From: Firmicutes bacterium CAG:170
Lineage (GTDB): Bacteria > Bacillota > Clostridia > Oscillospirales > Oscillospiraceae
DNA length: 38,938 nucleotides
Direction of reading: 5' to 3'
NCBI GenBank assembly: GCA_000436735.1
Contig: FR887217.1
Span: forward strand, 1 to 38,938
Shown here: piece after piece, positions 22,431 through 30,627 of the stretch
Position numbering within the stretch: position 1 is the first letter of the stretch
How the letters are laid out: every line of letters begins with the position of its first letter
The notes under the pieces: model-generated
Told to the model about the DNA's origin: nothing
What the model saw: the letters and a program-made list of their open reading frames with translations, nothing else
Database searches by the model: none
Translations under genes and position numbers: made by a program

Positions 22431-23564
22431 TTTGCTTGCCGCTTCCAGTGCTCTGCCGCCCATGTAGACGGCCCTGCGGTTCAGCGCTTCGTCGCAGACG
22501 ACGAAATCCGCCAGCTTTCCGGTCTCGATGGAGCCGATCTCCGTCTCGCGGCCGATCTCCCTTGCCGGGACGATGGTGGCCGACAGAATGGCCTGCTCCT
22601 TCGGAATGCCGAACGCGACCGCTTTTCTCATGCAGTCATAGAGATTCGTCGCGGAGCCTGCGATCGTGCCGTCGGCAAGGCGCGCGATACCGCCCTTGAG
22701 GAACACGTCCTGCCCGCCAAGGGTATACTGGCCGTCCGGCATACCGCAGCAGCGCAGCGCATCGGAAATGAGGCAGACGCGTCCCGGGAACAGCTTGAAC
22801 GCCATGCGCACCGCGCTGGGATGGACATGCTGGCCGTCGCAGATCAGCTCCGCCGTGACGTCCTCCCGTTCGCTTCCCGCGCCGATGGGGCCGGGCTTGC
22901 GGTGATGGATACCGGGCATGGCGTTATACAGATGCGTCAGGTGCCGCGCACCCGCGCGGAACACCGCCTGCGCGTCCTCATAGGAGCAGTCCGTGTGCGC
23001 GATGGAGACCGTGCAGAGCTTCGAGACCTTTTCGGTGAATTCGACCGCGCCGGGCAGCTCCGCCGCCACGTCCGCAATGCGGATCAGGCCCTCGGAGGCG
23101 TCATACAGCCTCCGGAACGCCTCGAGATCCGGCTCTCTCAGATACGCGCCGTTCTGCGCGCCCTTTTTCTTCTCAGAGAAGAACGGCCCTTCCATCTGAA
23201 TGCCCATCAGGCGCGCGCAGCCCTCGGGCGCTGCGTGAGAAAGCTTCACGGCCGTCCGGTACGCCGTCTCCAGAACGTCATACGGCAGCGTCATGGACGC
23301 GGGCGCAAAGCTCGTCACGCCGTTCGCGGCCAGATACCGCGCCATTTTGACGAGGCCGTCATAATCGCCGTCGGAGAAGTCCGCGCCGGAGTTGCCGTGG
23401 TTATGCACGTCCACCAGCCCCGGAATGACGAAGCTCCCCTTCAGATCGACGCCCGCCTCGTCCGGCGTGCAGTCCAGCAGCTCGGAAAATCTTCCGTTTT
23501 CCACCCGGAACGCACCGCAGCGGAAGCCGCCGTTCACGAAAAGATTTGCATTTTTGAAAAGCAT
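22428..23564 (-). CDS. nagA: N-acetylglucosamine-6-phosphate deacetylase
   Basis: A 378-residue TIM-barrel amidohydrolase that converts GlcNAc-6-P to GlcN-6-P and acetate. Metal and catalytic residues can be placed: HxH at 54/56 in VDVHNHG, Glu125 in QMEGPF, His190 in SIAHTD, His211 in THLYNAM, and catalytic Asp268 in LISDAL. ICDGQHVHPS (241-250) forms the substrate pocket. The gene is last in the four-gene operon, 3 bp after the ROK gene, whose 3' end provides GGAGGT as ribosome-binding site. Confidence 0.96.
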   Translation of the reverse strand: MLFKNANLFVNGGFRCGAFRVENGRFSELLDCTPDEAGVDLKGSFVIPGLVDVHNHGNSGADFSDGDYDGLVKMARYLAANGVTSFAPASMTLPYDVLETAYRTAVKLSHAAPEGCARLMGIQMEGPFFSEKKKGAQNGAYLREPDLEAFRRLYDASEGLIRIADVAAELPGAVEFTEKVSKLCTVSIAHTDCSYEDAQAVFRAGARHLTHLYNAMPGIHHRKPGPIGAGSEREDVTAELICDGQHVHPSAVRMAFKLFPGRVCLISDALRCCGMPDGQYTLGGQDVFLKGGIARLADGTIAGSATNLYDCMRKAVAFGIPKEQAILSATIVPAREIGRETEIGSIETGKLADFVVCDEALNRRAVYMGGRALEAASK

Positions 23565-23567
23565 GGC

Positions 23568-24941
23568 TCAGACCTCCGGCAGACTTGCCGCCGCCATCGA
23601 CTGACCGACGCGCCGGAAATTCTCGTCCGGCAGCATCACGCGGAGCTTGGCGGCGATCTCGGGATATTCCTCCTCCAGCACGCGGCGGCACTCGGAGACG
23701 ATGAGGTCTCCGCCCACGCCGGACGCGACGCGCCCGAGGACGATCAGATTGCGGATATCATACAGCCGCTCATACAGGCAGAGCGTATGTCCAAGGTAGA
23801 CGCCGATGGAGCGGAAGATGTCGAGTGCGCCGGGATGGCCGCCCTCCGCCAGCTTCTGCACCTCTTTGAGCTTTTCCGCCGGCGTCAGGCTCTGGCTCAG
23901 CGTGATTCCCGCAGCCGGGGCCAGCTTCGCCACGGCGTCCTGCGAGAAATACTTGCAGCCGACGCCGATATCGCCCGACCACTCGTCGCGCATGGCGCTT
24001 TCGTTCAGATCGACCGGCGCAAAGGCCAGCTCGCTGAACCAGCCGAGGATGTTGCAGTCGCGGTTGACATAGCCGACGGCCTCGCTGGTGCCCATCGCAA
24101 GGCCCATGACCGCGCCCTCGCCGAGGCTCATGGAGCCTGCCAGCGCGGACACGTCGCCGTCGTTTGCAACGACGATGGGCACGTCGCCGATCTCCTTCGC
24201 CGCGCGGTCATAGATCGTCTTGACCTCCTCGCGGCGGCTGCGCGGAACCTTGATAAAGATGGAGGAGACCATCGGCGCGTTGCCGATGAATACGCCCGCG
24301 GAGGAGACGCCGATGCCGTCCACGCGGGGCATTTTGGACGCCGCCGTCTTGAACGCGGCGACGATGCCGTCAAACTGGTACTGCGGGTCCTCGCTCGTCT
24401 TGGGGTGCCAGACAACCTCCTCGGAGTAGACGGTCTGGCCGTCGATCACAGCGGAGACCTTGCGGTCGGAGCCGCCCGCGTCAAAGCCGATGCGGCAGCC
24501 GTTGGTATGTCCGCCGACCTTTCTGGTCTGCTCATGTGCCTGCGGGAAGTGCGCCTCGTCGGAAAGAACGATCTCAAATGGGCGCTCATAGACGTCCTGC
24601 ATGAAGCCGACGTCAAATTCGCGCTTGCCGCCCTCGCGGTATTCGTCCTGCATCCGCTTTGCCAGCGCGTCGTCGCCGCAGAGCGTGACCTTCCAGCCGC
24701 CGACGCTCCAAAGGAGCATCTTCACAAAGCGCTCGGCATAGCGGTAGTTGGCCTCGGCAAATTCCGGGCCGCGCAGCTTCGTTTCAAACACCGAAACAAG
24801 GCCGCCCTCGCGCTCGACGGCGATCTTGAAGGGTTTTTCCGCACCCTTGAGGTATGCGCGCTCCCAGACGCCGAACGGAATGAAGCTTCTGTCCAGCCTT
24901 GGCTGGTTTTTCAGGGAAAATTCAATGCCAAGATACTGCAT
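23568..24941 (-). CDS. ROK-family sugar kinase-like protein with N-terminal extension
   Basis: A 457-residue protein. From about residue 150 it is a ROK/ASKHA domain: the phosphate-1 motif IGFDAGGSDRKVSAV, the catalytic-Asp segment VVANDGDVSALAG and the adenosine-side LAMGTSEAVGY. The ROK zinc motif (CxCGxxGCxE) is absent. Residues 1-145 form an extension I do not recognise, with mixed strands and aromatic residues. Its place between nagB and nagA suggests a kinase for GlcNAc or a related sugar, or a sugar sensor, but the substrate is not shown by the sequence. No helix-turn-helix is seen, so it is not a NagC-type repressor. Confidence 0.8.
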   Translation of the reverse strand: MQYLGIEFSLKNQPRLDRSFIPFGVWERAYLKGAEKPFKIAVEREGGLVSVFETKLRGPEFAEANYRYAERFVKMLLWSVGGWKVTLCGDDALAKRMQDEYREGGKREFDVGFMQDVYERPFEIVLSDEAHFPQAHEQTRKVGGHTNGCRIGFDAGGSDRKVSAVIDGQTVYSEEVVWHPKTSEDPQYQFDGIVAAFKTAASKMPRVDGIGVSSAGVFIGNAPMVSSIFIKVPRSRREEVKTIYDRAAKEIGDVPIVVANDGDVSALAGSMSLGEGAVMGLAMGTSEAVGYVNRDCNILGWFSELAFAPVDLNESAMRDEWSGDIGVGCKYFSQDAVAKLAPAAGITLSQSLTPAEKLKEVQKLAEGGHPGALDIFRSIGVYLGHTLCLYERLYDIRNLIVLGRVASGVGGDLIVSECRRVLEEEYPEIAAKLRVMLPDENFRRVGQSMAAASLPEV

Positions 24942-24951
24942 GGCGTTCTCC

Positions 24952-25692
24952 TTACAGCGGCGACTTGGAAGCGGCGGCTTCGTCGCAGATCAGCGTCACG
25001 TCGGGATGGAACTGGAGGATTGAGCCGGGGACCTCGGGCGTGACCGGGCCAAAGAATACCTTGTTCAGGATCTCCGCCTTGTCCGCGCCGGTAATGACCA
25101 TGACGATCTTCTTCGCGGCCATGACCGTACCGATGCCCATGGTGAACGCGGCGGTCGGGACTTCGTCGATGGAATCAAAGAAGCGCTTGTTGGCCTCGCG
25201 GGTCATTTCGGTGAGCTGCACCTCGTGGGTCATCTTGGGGAACTCGCTGCACGGCTCGTTGAAGCCGATGTGGCCGTCGTGGCCGATGCCGAGCAGCTGG
25301 CAGTCCACGCCGCCCCAGTCCTCGATCTTGCGCTCATATGCCTCGCACATCGCCTGCACGTCCTCTGCGAGGCCGTCGGGAACGATGGTGTTTTCGGGCT
25401 TGATGGAAATGTGGTCAAACAGGTTTTCCTGCATAAAGCGGCGGTAGCTCTGCGGATGGTCGGGCGCAAGGCCCTTGTATTCGTCGAGATTTGCCGAACG
25501 GACGCGGCTGAAATCGAGCTTGCCTGCCTTCTCGCGGGCGATCAGCTCGCGGTACAGAGGCAGCGGGGTAGAGCCGGTGGCAAGACCGATGACACAGGCG
25601 GGCTTTGCATGGATAACGGCCTCGAATTCATCGGCGGCAGCCTTGCCCATTTCCTCCGCGTTTTTGACTTTCTTTACCTTCAGATGCAGCAT
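24952..25692 (-). CDS. nagB: Glucosamine-6-phosphate deaminase
   Basis: A 246-residue isomerase-deaminase that converts GlcN-6-P to fructose-6-P and ammonia. The phosphate loop GLATGSTPLPLYR (36-48) and the catalytic residues Asp70 (NLDEY), Asp139, His141 (GHDGHIGFNEP) and Glu146 are in place. AFTMGIGTVMAAK is the usual C-terminal motif. It is a short form that lacks the C-terminal segment used for allosteric GlcNAc-6-P activation in the E. coli enzyme. Its start overlaps the 3' end of the NahK-like gene by 13 bp. Confidence 0.96.
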   Translation of the reverse strand: MLHLKVKKVKNAEEMGKAAADEFEAVIHAKPACVIGLATGSTPLPLYRELIAREKAGKLDFSRVRSANLDEYKGLAPDHPQSYRRFMQENLFDHISIKPENTIVPDGLAEDVQAMCEAYERKIEDWGGVDCQLLGIGHDGHIGFNEPCSEFPKMTHEVQLTEMTREANKRFFDSIDEVPTAAFTMGIGTVMAAKKIVMVITGADKAEILNKVFFGPVTPEVPGSILQFHPDVTLICDEAAASKSPL

Positions 25693-26780
25693 GATCCATT
25701 CTCCTTTGCATTTTGCACTTCTTCGTTTACGATTTCCTTCATTTTATCCCATTTCCGCTCCATATCCGCGACAAGCTTGAACTGCGTGCGCGCACGGTCG
25801 AGATTCTGGCCCTCGCGGTGGATGGAAAAGTAATTGTCTCCGTCGATATGATCGGTCAGGAAGCGGACGCCGCATTCCATTGTCATGACCTTTGCGCCCA
25901 GCGGCAGCAGCTCCAGCTCCTTCTGCGTCAGGCCCGGGCAGGCGCGGACATAGCCGCGCGTAAAGACGCGGAATCGTTCAAGGCTCATTTCCATTTTATC
26001 AAGCTCCCGCTCATCCTCGGCAGCTGTCGCCGCGCCGAAGCGGATGGAATCGCCGTAGTCATAGAGCGCGGAGCCGGGCATGACCGTATCGAGGTCAATG
26101 ATGCACAGCGCCCTGCGCGTTTTCGCGTCGAAGAGGACGTTGTTGAGCTTGGTGTCGTTGTGCGTCACGCGCAGCGGCAGCTCGCCCGCGTCCAGCGCGT
26201 TTTGCAGCGCAGCCATTTCTGCCTGCCGGGCCAGCGCAAATTCAATTTCGGGCTGAACCTGCGCCGCCCGGTGCATGGGGTCGCGCGTCAATGTCTCATG
26301 AAACGCGCGGTAACGGTCTGGCGTGTTGTGGAAATTCGGGATGGTCTCGTGGAGCTTTTCCGCCGGGAAATCCGACAGAAGCTGCTGGAATGTGCCGAAG
26401 CCGACGGCGCTCTCATAGAAATCCGCGTCGCTTTCCGGCTGCTGGAGGCAGATGCTGTCCTCCACAAAGCGGAACACGCGCCAGTAGCCGTCATCCGCCT
26501 CCAGATAGCTTTTTCCGTCCTTCGTCCGGATGAGCGTCAGGACGCTGCGCGGGTCGGGAGACTTCCGGCGCAGATGCTCCGTCACAAGCTCGATGTTCTC
26601 CATCAGGCCGGCGACGTCGCGGAACGTATGATGATTGATCTTTTGCAGAATGTAGCACCGGCCTCCGGCCGTCGCCACCAGATAGGTACGGTTGATGTGG
26701 CCGCAGCCATACGGGGTGCAGGACGCAGGCTCCGCGTCCAGACAGAATTGACGCAGGATCGCAAGCTCATGTTCGTTCAT
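25680..26780 (-). CDS. nahK: NahK-like N-acetylhexosamine 1-kinase (APH-fold phosphotransferase)
   Basis: A 366-residue APH-fold kinase. The Brenner-type catalytic loop THNDTKLNNVLFD places the base at Asp209, and the metal-binding IIDLDTVMPG at Asp229/Asp231; the same motifs and spacing are those of Bifidobacterium longum NahK, which phosphorylates GlcNAc and GalNAc at C1. The nucleotide-binding GCGHINRTY lies near residues 25-33. It is the first gene of the nag operon, so a role in hexosamine salvage is likely, but other sugars or amino alcohols cannot be excluded. Symbol given by similarity only. Confidence 0.8.
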   Translation of the reverse strand: MNEHELAILRQFCLDAEPASCTPYGCGHINRTYLVATAGGRCYILQKINHHTFRDVAGLMENIELVTEHLRRKSPDPRSVLTLIRTKDGKSYLEADDGYWRVFRFVEDSICLQQPESDADFYESAVGFGTFQQLLSDFPAEKLHETIPNFHNTPDRYRAFHETLTRDPMHRAAQVQPEIEFALARQAEMAALQNALDAGELPLRVTHNDTKLNNVLFDAKTRRALCIIDLDTVMPGSALYDYGDSIRFGAATAAEDERELDKMEMSLERFRVFTRGYVRACPGLTQKELELLPLGAKVMTMECGVRFLTDHIDGDNYFSIHREGQNLDRARTQFKLVADMERKWDKMKEIVNEEVQNAKENGSCCI

Positions 26781-26842
26781 TCGGATAACCTCTTCCTGTT
26801 GATCTGCTCCGCGCGGCGGAGCGTCGTTCTCTTCTGTATTTC

Positions 26843-26870
26843 ATTTTAACAGCCGCCGCAGGAAAAGCAA
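26843..26870 (-). promoter_or_regulatory. Candidate promoter of the nahK-nagB-ROK-nagA operon
   Basis: On the minus strand TTGCTT (26870-26865) and TAAAAT (26848-26843) are separated by 16 bp. The predicted start leaves a leader of about 55 nt. Confidence 0.5.
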
Positions 26871-26905
26871 TTTCTTTTGCCGGACTGTAAAGGAAACGAT
26901 AAATT

Positions 26906-26946
26906 GCAGATATAAAATGAAAAATCTTGCTTTCTTCGCAGATATA
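26906..26946 (+). promoter_or_regulatory. Candidate AraC-type operator, direct repeat GCAGATATA
   Basis: GCAGATATA occurs at 26906-26914 and again at 26938-26946, 32 bp apart (about three helical turns), in the 199-bp divergent region between nahK and the AraC-family gene. Spaced direct repeats are typical half-sites of AraC-family dimers. The rest of this region carries promoter-like A/T-rich DNA. Confidence 0.4.
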
Positions 26947-26979
26947 TGGTAAAGATAATGTAAAAGGAGGCGCTGTATC

Positions 26980-28128
26980 ATGCAGATCCGAAATTTCTCC
27001 GCCGCCGGGCTTCGGGCCTTTGGCCGCACCCTTGCGAGCCTCCCCGGCGAGGCGCTGTTCCCCTGCGTTCTGCACCGGTCGTTTTCCGCGCAGTCGCCCG
27101 TCGAGCGCTGCGTCTGCTCCGGGCCGGTAGTCCTCGACTATGCCTCCGGCATGTCCCTGCTCGTTCTCTTCGGTCAGGCAGAGCCGCTCTTTTTCTATCT
27201 TGACCGCATCGTCCAGCTCGAGCCGGGGGTGGAATTCGCCGTCGCCGCTTTAAGCGAGACCTGCGCTGTGGACATCCATCTGCCCTCCGGGGACGCGCTG
27301 CGCGTCGTGTCCGCCGAGCCTGCCGCCGCGTTCCAGCCGCCCGCGTCCGACCTGCGCCTCGAGCGGCTTTATACCTTCTTCTATCAGGAATGCAGCAGCG
27401 ATTTTTATTTTCGCGGCGAACGACATGAGGCGTATGAGCTGGTCTATGTGGATCGCGGGCAGCTGCACAATCTGGTCGGCGGCCGCGACATTCTGCTCCG
27501 CCAGCAGCAGCTTACTCTGATCGACCGCAACGAGTGGCACACGCAGTATTCCGACCTGCCCGTCAACTTTCTGACCGTCTCCTTCCGCGCGGCGGACGAC
27601 GCGCTTTCCATGCTGTGCGGACAGGCGTTTTCGCTCTCGGCTGCGGAGCTTTCACTCCTGCGGAAAATGCTCGAGGAAAACCGGCAGGAGCGCTACTGCT
27701 GCGACTATGTGGAAAGCCTTCTGAAAATTCTTCTGATCGAGCTTCTGCGCCGCACGCAGAAGCAGCTTCCGGAGGCTGCGCCGCAGCTGCCCGCAACGCG
27801 CCACGCCGAGCATCAGATCGTCGATCAGCTCGTCCAGTTCGTCTCGGCCAATGCGGGCCGCAGGCTCTCGCTTCAGGAACTGGCCGACGCCGCGCATATC
27901 AGCCTTCCCTATATGCATCGCCTGTTCCAGACGCATCTTGGCCTTGCGCCGGGCCAGTACATCGCAAAGATCCGCATGGAGGAGGCCAAAACCCTCCTGC
28001 GCAGCGGCAGCCTCTCCATGGGCGCGGTGGCCCGGGAGATGGGCTTTTCCAGCCAGCAGCACTTTTCTCGCCAGTTCCGCAGCGTCTGCGGCATGACGCC
28101 GTCGGAGTACGTCCGCAGCCTGCGCTGA
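26980..28128 (+). CDS. AraC-family transcriptional regulator
   Basis: A 382-residue regulator. The C-terminal 100 residues hold two helix-turn-helix motifs: LSLQELADAAHISLPYMHRLFQTHLG and MGAVAREMGFSSQQHFSRQFRSVCGMTPSEYVRSLR, the classic AraC signature. The N-terminal part includes a cupin-like sensing domain (HEAYELVYVDRGQLHNLVGG onward, about 150-210). The first 100 residues are Ala/Leu-rich and unassigned. A strong AAAGGAGG precedes the ATG. It diverges from the nag operon and is the obvious candidate regulator, sensing an amino sugar or its phosphate. Confidence 0.93.
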   Translation: MQIRNFSAAGLRAFGRTLASLPGEALFPCVLHRSFSAQSPVERCVCSGPVVLDYASGMSLLVLFGQAEPLFFYLDRIVQLEPGVEFAVAALSETCAVDIHLPSGDALRVVSAEPAAAFQPPASDLRLERLYTFFYQECSSDFYFRGERHEAYELVYVDRGQLHNLVGGRDILLRQQQLTLIDRNEWHTQYSDLPVNFLTVSFRAADDALSMLCGQAFSLSAAELSLLRKMLEENRQERYCCDYVESLLKILLIELLRRTQKQLPEAAPQLPATRHAEHQIVDQLVQFVSANAGRRLSLQELADAAHISLPYMHRLFQTHLGLAPGQYIAKIRMEEAKTLLRSGSLSMGAVAREMGFSSQQHFSRQFRSVCGMTPSEYVRSLR

Positions 28129-28177
28129 GGTGCGGCGCCTTCGCCGGACGTTCCGCGTTCCTGCAATAGCAAAGCGC

Positions 28178-28220
28178 CTGCCCGGTTTCCCGGGCAAAAC
28201 CCCCTGCCCGGTCTCCCGGG
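28178..28220. repeat. Tandem hairpin-forming direct repeats between araC-type gene and lipoprotein gene
   Basis: CTGCCCGGTTTCCCGGG (28178-28194) and CTGCCCGGTCTCCCGGG (28204-28220) differ by one base and lie 26 bp apart; each can fold into a short GC-rich hairpin. They occupy the gap between two convergent genes and probably help terminate both, although no strong T-run follows. Confidence 0.55.
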
Positions 28221-28248
28221 GAAGGCGCCTGTCCATTTTGAGCCGTTT

Positions 28249-30471
28249 TTACGACGCGCTCCGCTCGGCAAGGTAGAGCGACGCGCGGTTCTGAATGATC
28301 CTCGCGGCCTCCTCCGCCGTTTTTTCTCCATAGAAAAACGGCATGGCCTCCGCGTTCACGATCTCCAGCAGCGCTTCGTCCGTGCTTTCCAGCCGCGTCG
28401 TGCTCTCGATCAGCTGCCGGAACTGTGCCGCCGCATAGACGGAGACCTTTGTCTCAGTCCCGAGGAAGCTGCTTCCCGTCGTCTGCATCTTCTCAATCAT
28501 CGCGTCCATTGCCTTCTGCGATGCGGGCAGTGCGCACGTTCCGCCGTATGCGCCCTCCGTCTCCTGCTCGTTTCGGTGCATCACGAAGCGCAGGAATTCC
28601 CACGCTCCCTCCGGGTCGGACGGCTGTGCCGCCATCGCAAAGCACAGCTCCAGCCCGAACATTCCGCCCTTTTCCGTGCCGTCCTGCGTCGGATAGCCGA
28701 GGAAGTAGAAGCGGTCTGCGTAGCTCGTCATTGGCGGCACGCCGACATAGGTCCCGTATTCCAGCACCGCTGTGAACGGCTCCGCCGCGCCGCTCTCATA
28801 GGCCAGCACCAGGTCCTCCTCGCTTTTTTCCTCCGCGCCCCACCGGCCGCAGAACTCCAGCAGCTCCAGAAATTCCTCCGAGTCAAAGCGGCACGTTCCC
28901 TCCGCTTCATCCACGAGCCGCGCGGCCGCGAACGGCGCCAGCACGCTCAGCAGCCAGCTCTTCGTGACGAACGGCTGGAAAAGCGTCTTTTCTCCGTCCA
29001 GCGCCGCGAGCCGCGTCTCCAGCTCCTGGAATGAAACGCCCGCGTGGTCGAAATCATCCGCCGAGGCGATCATCGTGCTGACATGGAAGCTGTACGGCAG
29101 CCAGTACAGCGCGCCGCCCTCCGTCATGGCCTCGAGCAGTCCCGGTACGAAGAACCCGCGTCCAAGCTCTGCGTCCGCGTCGAGCATCGGATAGAGATCG
29201 GCGCACGCCTTCGTCAGCGACGTCTGCGGCGTCTCGAAACAGAAGAGCTCCGGCGAATTTCCAGCCAGCACCTCCGTCCGCAGCCGGTCCATCTCCTCTC
29301 CCGAGTAGTTCACGATCTTCACGGTATAGCGCGTCTGGCTGCGGTTGAAATCGTTGACGATGGCCGTGAGGCCCCGCACGTCGCCCGCTGCAAGCGTCAG
29401 CTCCCTTCGCGGCGCAGCCGTGACCTTTTGGATGGCGTCCGCCGTCTCCTGATACGGCTCATAGAGCGCATAGCCACCCGCCCATGGCTCCAATACCGCG
29501 TAGCTCTGCCCGTTCACGCCGAGGCTCTCCCACGAAAACAGCGTCTGCGTTTCGCCGCTTCCTGCGTCCAGCCGCAGAACGGCTTCCTCCGTGTTGAGCA
29601 GCAGCCCGCCGTCCGCAGCGATGCCAAGTCCCTCCGCCTGTCCGCAGTCGAGCGGAAGCACGGCCTTCGCGGCGGCGTTCGCCGTGTCCAGCGTCCAAAG
29701 CTCTGCCGCATCGGTATACCGGTCGCAGACCAGCGCATAGACCGCCGTCTCCGTCTGCGCAAGCGCGGCAAACACCTGTCCGGAGTCCTGCTGCGCGTCG
29801 ATCCGTCCGCGCTGCGTGCCGTCCTCCGCGAGGAATACGAGCGTCCGCGGCCCCTGGCAGACATACCCGCCGCCGGCCTTCACCATGCCCTTGAAGTTCT
29901 CGCCGTTCCCGCCGTAGCGCTCCGCCAGCGGCGTTTCAGCGCGGAAGCTCCCGTCCGCGTCGAAATGCAGCAGCGTCATGCTGCCCTCCGACGGGTCGCT
30001 CTGCGCCAAGTTGCCGTCCGCGTCCATATACGTCAGCGGATAGCTGCCGCACAGCGCGTCGAAGCCGTCCTCCGTCCGGCAGAGCGCATAGAAAAAGTCA
30101 AACGGCTCCGGCAGCGTCTGCATTTCGACCTCCCCCGCCGCATCCATCCGCGCAAAGACCGCGCCGTCTTGTCCCACGCCGCCGAGGTACAGCATCTGCC
30201 CCACGGCGCACTGTGCCGTGACCGATGCCATTCCCTCCGGCAGGCTCCGCGCGGCCAGCTCGTCCCGCGTTTCCAGCGCCTCCGGCTCCGCCTCCACGGA
30301 CACGGTTTTTCCCGTGTCCGTGTCCGCATCCGCTGCCTGCACGGGCAGCGCGATATTCCCCGTTTTCCCGTTCTCCTTCTGCGGTGCGTCCGCCGCTCCC
30401 GGCGCGGCGCAGCCCGCCAGCAGGAGCAGCGCCAGCAGCAGCGCGCACACGCGCCTGCATTTTTCTTTCAT
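28249..30471 (-). CDS. Solute-binding lipoprotein with N-terminal propeller-like domain
   Basis: A 740-residue exported lipoprotein. A signal peptide ends in the lipobox LLAGC with Cys21. Residues about 60-355 consist of repeated short strands with recurring VFARMDAAGEVE-, LLHFDADGSFR- and VFLAEDGTQRGRI-like units, consistent with a beta-propeller. Residues about 365-730 resemble family-1 extracellular solute-binding proteins (VNDFNRSQTRYTVKIVNYSG, EVLAGNSPELFCF, a later hinge region and FLRFVMHRNE). No ABC permease or ATPase genes are adjacent. It probably captures a carbohydrate at the cell surface, but the partner transporter is unknown. Confidence 0.8.
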   Translation of the reverse strand: MKEKCRRVCALLLALLLLAGCAAPGAADAPQKENGKTGNIALPVQAADADTDTGKTVSVEAEPEALETRDELAARSLPEGMASVTAQCAVGQMLYLGGVGQDGAVFARMDAAGEVEMQTLPEPFDFFYALCRTEDGFDALCGSYPLTYMDADGNLAQSDPSEGSMTLLHFDADGSFRAETPLAERYGGNGENFKGMVKAGGGYVCQGPRTLVFLAEDGTQRGRIDAQQDSGQVFAALAQTETAVYALVCDRYTDAAELWTLDTANAAAKAVLPLDCGQAEGLGIAADGGLLLNTEEAVLRLDAGSGETQTLFSWESLGVNGQSYAVLEPWAGGYALYEPYQETADAIQKVTAAPRRELTLAAGDVRGLTAIVNDFNRSQTRYTVKIVNYSGEEMDRLRTEVLAGNSPELFCFETPQTSLTKACADLYPMLDADAELGRGFFVPGLLEAMTEGGALYWLPYSFHVSTMIASADDFDHAGVSFQELETRLAALDGEKTLFQPFVTKSWLLSVLAPFAAARLVDEAEGTCRFDSEEFLELLEFCGRWGAEEKSEEDLVLAYESGAAEPFTAVLEYGTYVGVPPMTSYADRFYFLGYPTQDGTEKGGMFGLELCFAMAAQPSDPEGAWEFLRFVMHRNEQETEGAYGGTCALPASQKAMDAMIEKMQTTGSSFLGTETKVSVYAAAQFRQLIESTTRLESTDEALLEIVNAEAMPFFYGEKTAEEAARIIQNRASLYLAERSAS

Positions 30472-30587
30472 GTCCGATTCTCCTTTCGTCGGCTTCTGCG
30501 CCTATTCTAGCGCGCGGATGTGCCGCCGTTGTCCGGCAGTTGTGCCGGAGTTGTCAAATCTGATAGTGTGCCGAAAATTCTGCCCGC

Positions 30588-30621
30588 AAAAAATTCCCGC
30601 AGGACGGCTCGTCCTGCGGGA
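30588..30621 (-). terminator. Terminator of the CHAP-SLH protein gene
   Basis: On the minus strand a perfect stem of 11-12 bp (30621-30610 with 30606-30595) with a 3-nt loop is followed by six T (30593-30588). It lies just beyond the stop codon at 30628. The remaining 110 bp up to the lipoprotein gene hold a TAGAAT -10-like box and a short TCCGGCA/TGCCGGA hairpin. Confidence 0.92.
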
Positions 30622-30627
30622 TCGTTC

